From NCBI RefSeq assembly GCF_034048115.1, contig NZ_CP139145.1, forward strand, positions 3,100,001-3,164,000: DNA of 64,000 nucleotides, read 5' to 3'. Below, in pieces: positions 62,402 through 64,000 of this stretch (position 1 is its first letter; the number at the start of each line of letters is the position of its first letter). The notes below the pieces were generated by a model. It saw nothing but the letters and a program-made list of their open reading frames with translations, was not told the DNA's origin and did not search any database. The stretch is from Pseudarthrobacter sp. IC2-21. GTDB taxonomy: Bacteria; Actinomycetota; Actinomycetes; Actinomycetales; Micrococcaceae. The position numbers and the translations under genes are program-made.

Positions 62402-63373
62402 ATGAGTCCTGCGCACCCGGAGAAATGGCCCGTCCTTGTTGTCCACGGCCCCGTGGACAAGCAATTGCTGAATGATTGCCTGGGGCTCCTTACAGCCGCC
62501 GAGGAATCCGACGGCAACCCGTCACTTTCGGAGCAGACCGTGGTGACGCTCCGCGCCGCGGATTCGGCCGAGCATTCCCTGCTGACCCTCGCCCTCTACG
62601 CCCCGGATGAGGACTCGGACCCTTCCTCCGGCCAGGACTTGGCCGGGTTCGCCGTGGTGGTGGAGGAAGCCGACGGCAGCGGCGTCCTGGAGATTGCCGT
62701 CCACCCCAGCTACCGCAACAAAGGGGTGGCGGACCGGCTGGTGGGCGCGCTGAAGTCCGAGCGGGGCCTGACTGGCCTGAAGGCGTGGTCGCACGGCAAC
62801 CATGAGGCGGCAGCGGACCTCGCCGCCCGGTACGGCTACGGGCCTGTGCGGGAGCTCTGGAAGATGAGGCTGACCACTGCCACCGCCGAACTGCCCGACG
62901 TCGGCCTTCCGGACGGCGTCACGCTCCGCGCCTTCGTGCCCGGCCAGGATGAGGAGGGCTGGCTGGCGGCGAACCGCGCGGCGTTTGCCCATCACCCTGA
63001 ACAGGGTTCGTTGACCCGCGGGGACCTGGAGGCCCGGATGGCAGAGGACTGGTTTGATCCCGCCGGCTTCCTGCTCGCCGTGGACGGGGACGGCCAGCTG
63101 CTGGGCTTCCATTGGACCAAGGTCCACCCGCGGCACGGCGCACACCCGGCGATCGGTGAAGTGTATGCCGTGGGCGTGACCCCGGCCGCGCAGGGCCTGG
63201 GTCTGGGCAAGGCGCTCACCGTCGCCGGAATCAGGTACCTGCAGGGCCTGGGACTGCACGCCGTTATGTTGTACACGGACGCGGACAATGCGCCCGCCGT
63301 CTCGCTCTACCGCGGCTTGGGTTTCACGCGTTGGGACATGGACGTCCAGTACGGGCCGGTAACCACCCCCTAG
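62402..63373 (+). CDS. mshD: Mycothiol synthase
   Basis: MshD acetylates Cys-GlcN-inositol in the last step of mycothiol synthesis. The 323-residue protein has two GNAT domains: the first with [19 protein letters not shown], the second, active one with [31 protein letters not shown] and [16 protein letters not shown]. No ribosome binding site precedes the ATG, but TATAGC lies at 62388-62393, so the mRNA may be leaderless. Neighbourhood with glnR and ppk is typical for actinobacteria. Confidence 0.95.
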   Translation: MSPAHPEKWPVLVVHGPVDKQLLNDCLGLLTAAEESDGNPSLSEQTVVTLRAADSAEHSLLTLALYAPDEDSDPSSGQDLAGFAVVVEEADGSGVLEIAVHPSYRNKGVADRLVGALKSERGLTGLKAWSHGNHEAAADLAARYGYGPVRELWKMRLTTATAELPDVGLPDGVTLRAFVPGQDEEGWLAANRAAFAHHPEQGSLTRGDLEARMAEDWFDPAGFLLAVDGDGQLLGFHWTKVHPRHGAHPAIGEVYAVGVTPAAQGLGLGKALTVAGIRYLQGLGLHAVMLYTDADNAPAVSLYRGLGFTRWDMDVQYGPVTTP

Positions 63374-63522
63374 GCCCCCTCGGCCGAGTTATCCCACTCG
63401 CCGGACGAAAGGCCGCCCGCTTGCCCGAAGTGCCGGGTCCGCGGGCCCTGATTGCTTGTAAGGTTGGTAGGGAACCGCGCCGGCCGTGGGCCAGCATTAA
63501 GCGCCAGGTAAGAGGAGACACC

Positions 63523-64000
63523 ATGAAACCGGAACCCGTGGGAACAGCCACGTCTGAGGGCGCGTCAGCACCGGCACGGGCCCGCTTTGGCTCATCCGAG
63601 GTGCCGGCTTCGCGCGCCACGCAGGACCGGATCGACATTCCGGAGTTTGCGCCCAGCCTGGTGCCGGAAGGAGACATCCGGCCGGACCGTTTCCTGGACC
63701 GCGAGCTGAGCTGGCTGGCCTTCAACTCCCGTGTCCTGGAGCTGGCCGAGGACCCCACCCTCCACCTTCTGGAACGCGTTGCGTTCCTGTCCATCTTCGC
63801 GTCCAACCTGGACGAATTTTTCATGGTCCGGGTGGCCGGCCTTAAGCGGCGTATCGCCACCGGCCTCGCGGTGCCGTCCCCTGCCGGCCTCAGCCCCGTG
63901 GAGGTCCTGGAAAAGATCGGCGACGAAGCCCACCGCCTCCAACAGCGCCATGCCCAGGTCTATGCGGAGCAGATCCGGCCGGCCCTCGCCTACGAGCACA
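63523..64000 (+). CDS. ppk: Polyphosphate kinase, 5' part (cut by window end)
   Basis: Polyphosphate kinase 1 builds long polyphosphate from ATP. The first 159 codons are visible: after a variable N terminus, the PPK N domain reads [17 protein letters not shown] and [25 protein letters not shown] site precedes the ATG at 63523. The catalytic histidine region lies beyond the window. It follows mshD by about 150 bases. Confidence 0.92.
   Translation, partial: MKPEPVGTATSEGASAPARARFGSSEVPASRATQDRIDIPEFAPSLVPEGDIRPDRFLDRELSWLAFNSRVLELAEDPTLHLLERVAFLSIFASNLDEFFMVRVAGLKRRIATGLAVPSPAGLSPVEVLEKIGDEAHRLQQRHAQVYAEQIRPALAYEH

Overview
The window is high-GC actinobacterial DNA, most likely from the Micrococcaceae (Arthrobacter or Pseudarthrobacter type). 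This rests on the gene order, the presence of a mycothiol synthase (mshD) and an actinobacterial GlnR-type regulator, frequent GTG and TTG starts, and the style of the ribosomal proteins. The assignment is an inference from sequence character, not from a database match.

Most of 22-47336 is the core transcription and translation gene block, read on the minus strand. In transcription order it runs: tRNA-Trp, secE, nusG, rplK, rplA, two GNAT genes, rplJ, rplL, rpoB, rpoC, rpsL, rpsG, fusA, tuf, the S10 cluster (rpsJ, rplC, rplD, rplW, rplB, rpsS, rplV, rpsC, rplP, rpmC, rpsQ), the spc cluster (rplN, rplX, rplE, rpsH, rplF, rplR, rpsE, rpmD, rplO), secY, adk, map, infA, rpmJ and rpsM. No rpsN lies between rplE and rpsH. 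The block is split by unrelated cassettes. These are a sugar-type ABC importer without its ATPase plus an S58 peptidase (1153-5695), a GH1 glycosidase with a 1446-residue membrane protein (19504-25459), a lipoprotein with a thiolase and a YbaK-type protein (38365-40807), and two paralogous double-GNAT proteins (42297-44536).

From 47.5 kb onward the content is housekeeping and accessory. It holds an aspartate-type aminotransferase and a LiaRS/PspC-like envelope-stress module: histidine kinase with an N-terminal PspC domain, LuxR-type regulator, and a divergent PspC/LiaF-like protein, small membrane protein and second PspC protein. These are followed by pfkA, a GNAT protein, an operon of ygfZ, an ankyrin protein and an MFS exporter, a flavodoxin-fold reductase, a nitrobindin-like protein, two membrane proteins, glnR, mshD, and the 5' end of a polyphosphate kinase gene cut by the window edge.

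The most interesting non-coding signals are four. A predicted small RNA lies between glnR and mshD with a near-consensus promoter (TTGATG, 17 bp, TATAAT), three hairpins including a T-arm-like one, and a terminator. At least three different families of large palindromic intergenic elements occur, one of them in three copies including a perfect 50-bp palindrome. A terminator-like attenuator sits in the rplJ leader. A perfect 10-bp inverted repeat lies in front of the giant membrane protein gene. Two small membrane-protein genes (41 and 37 codons) and rpmJ (37 codons) were found by reading the sequence directly.
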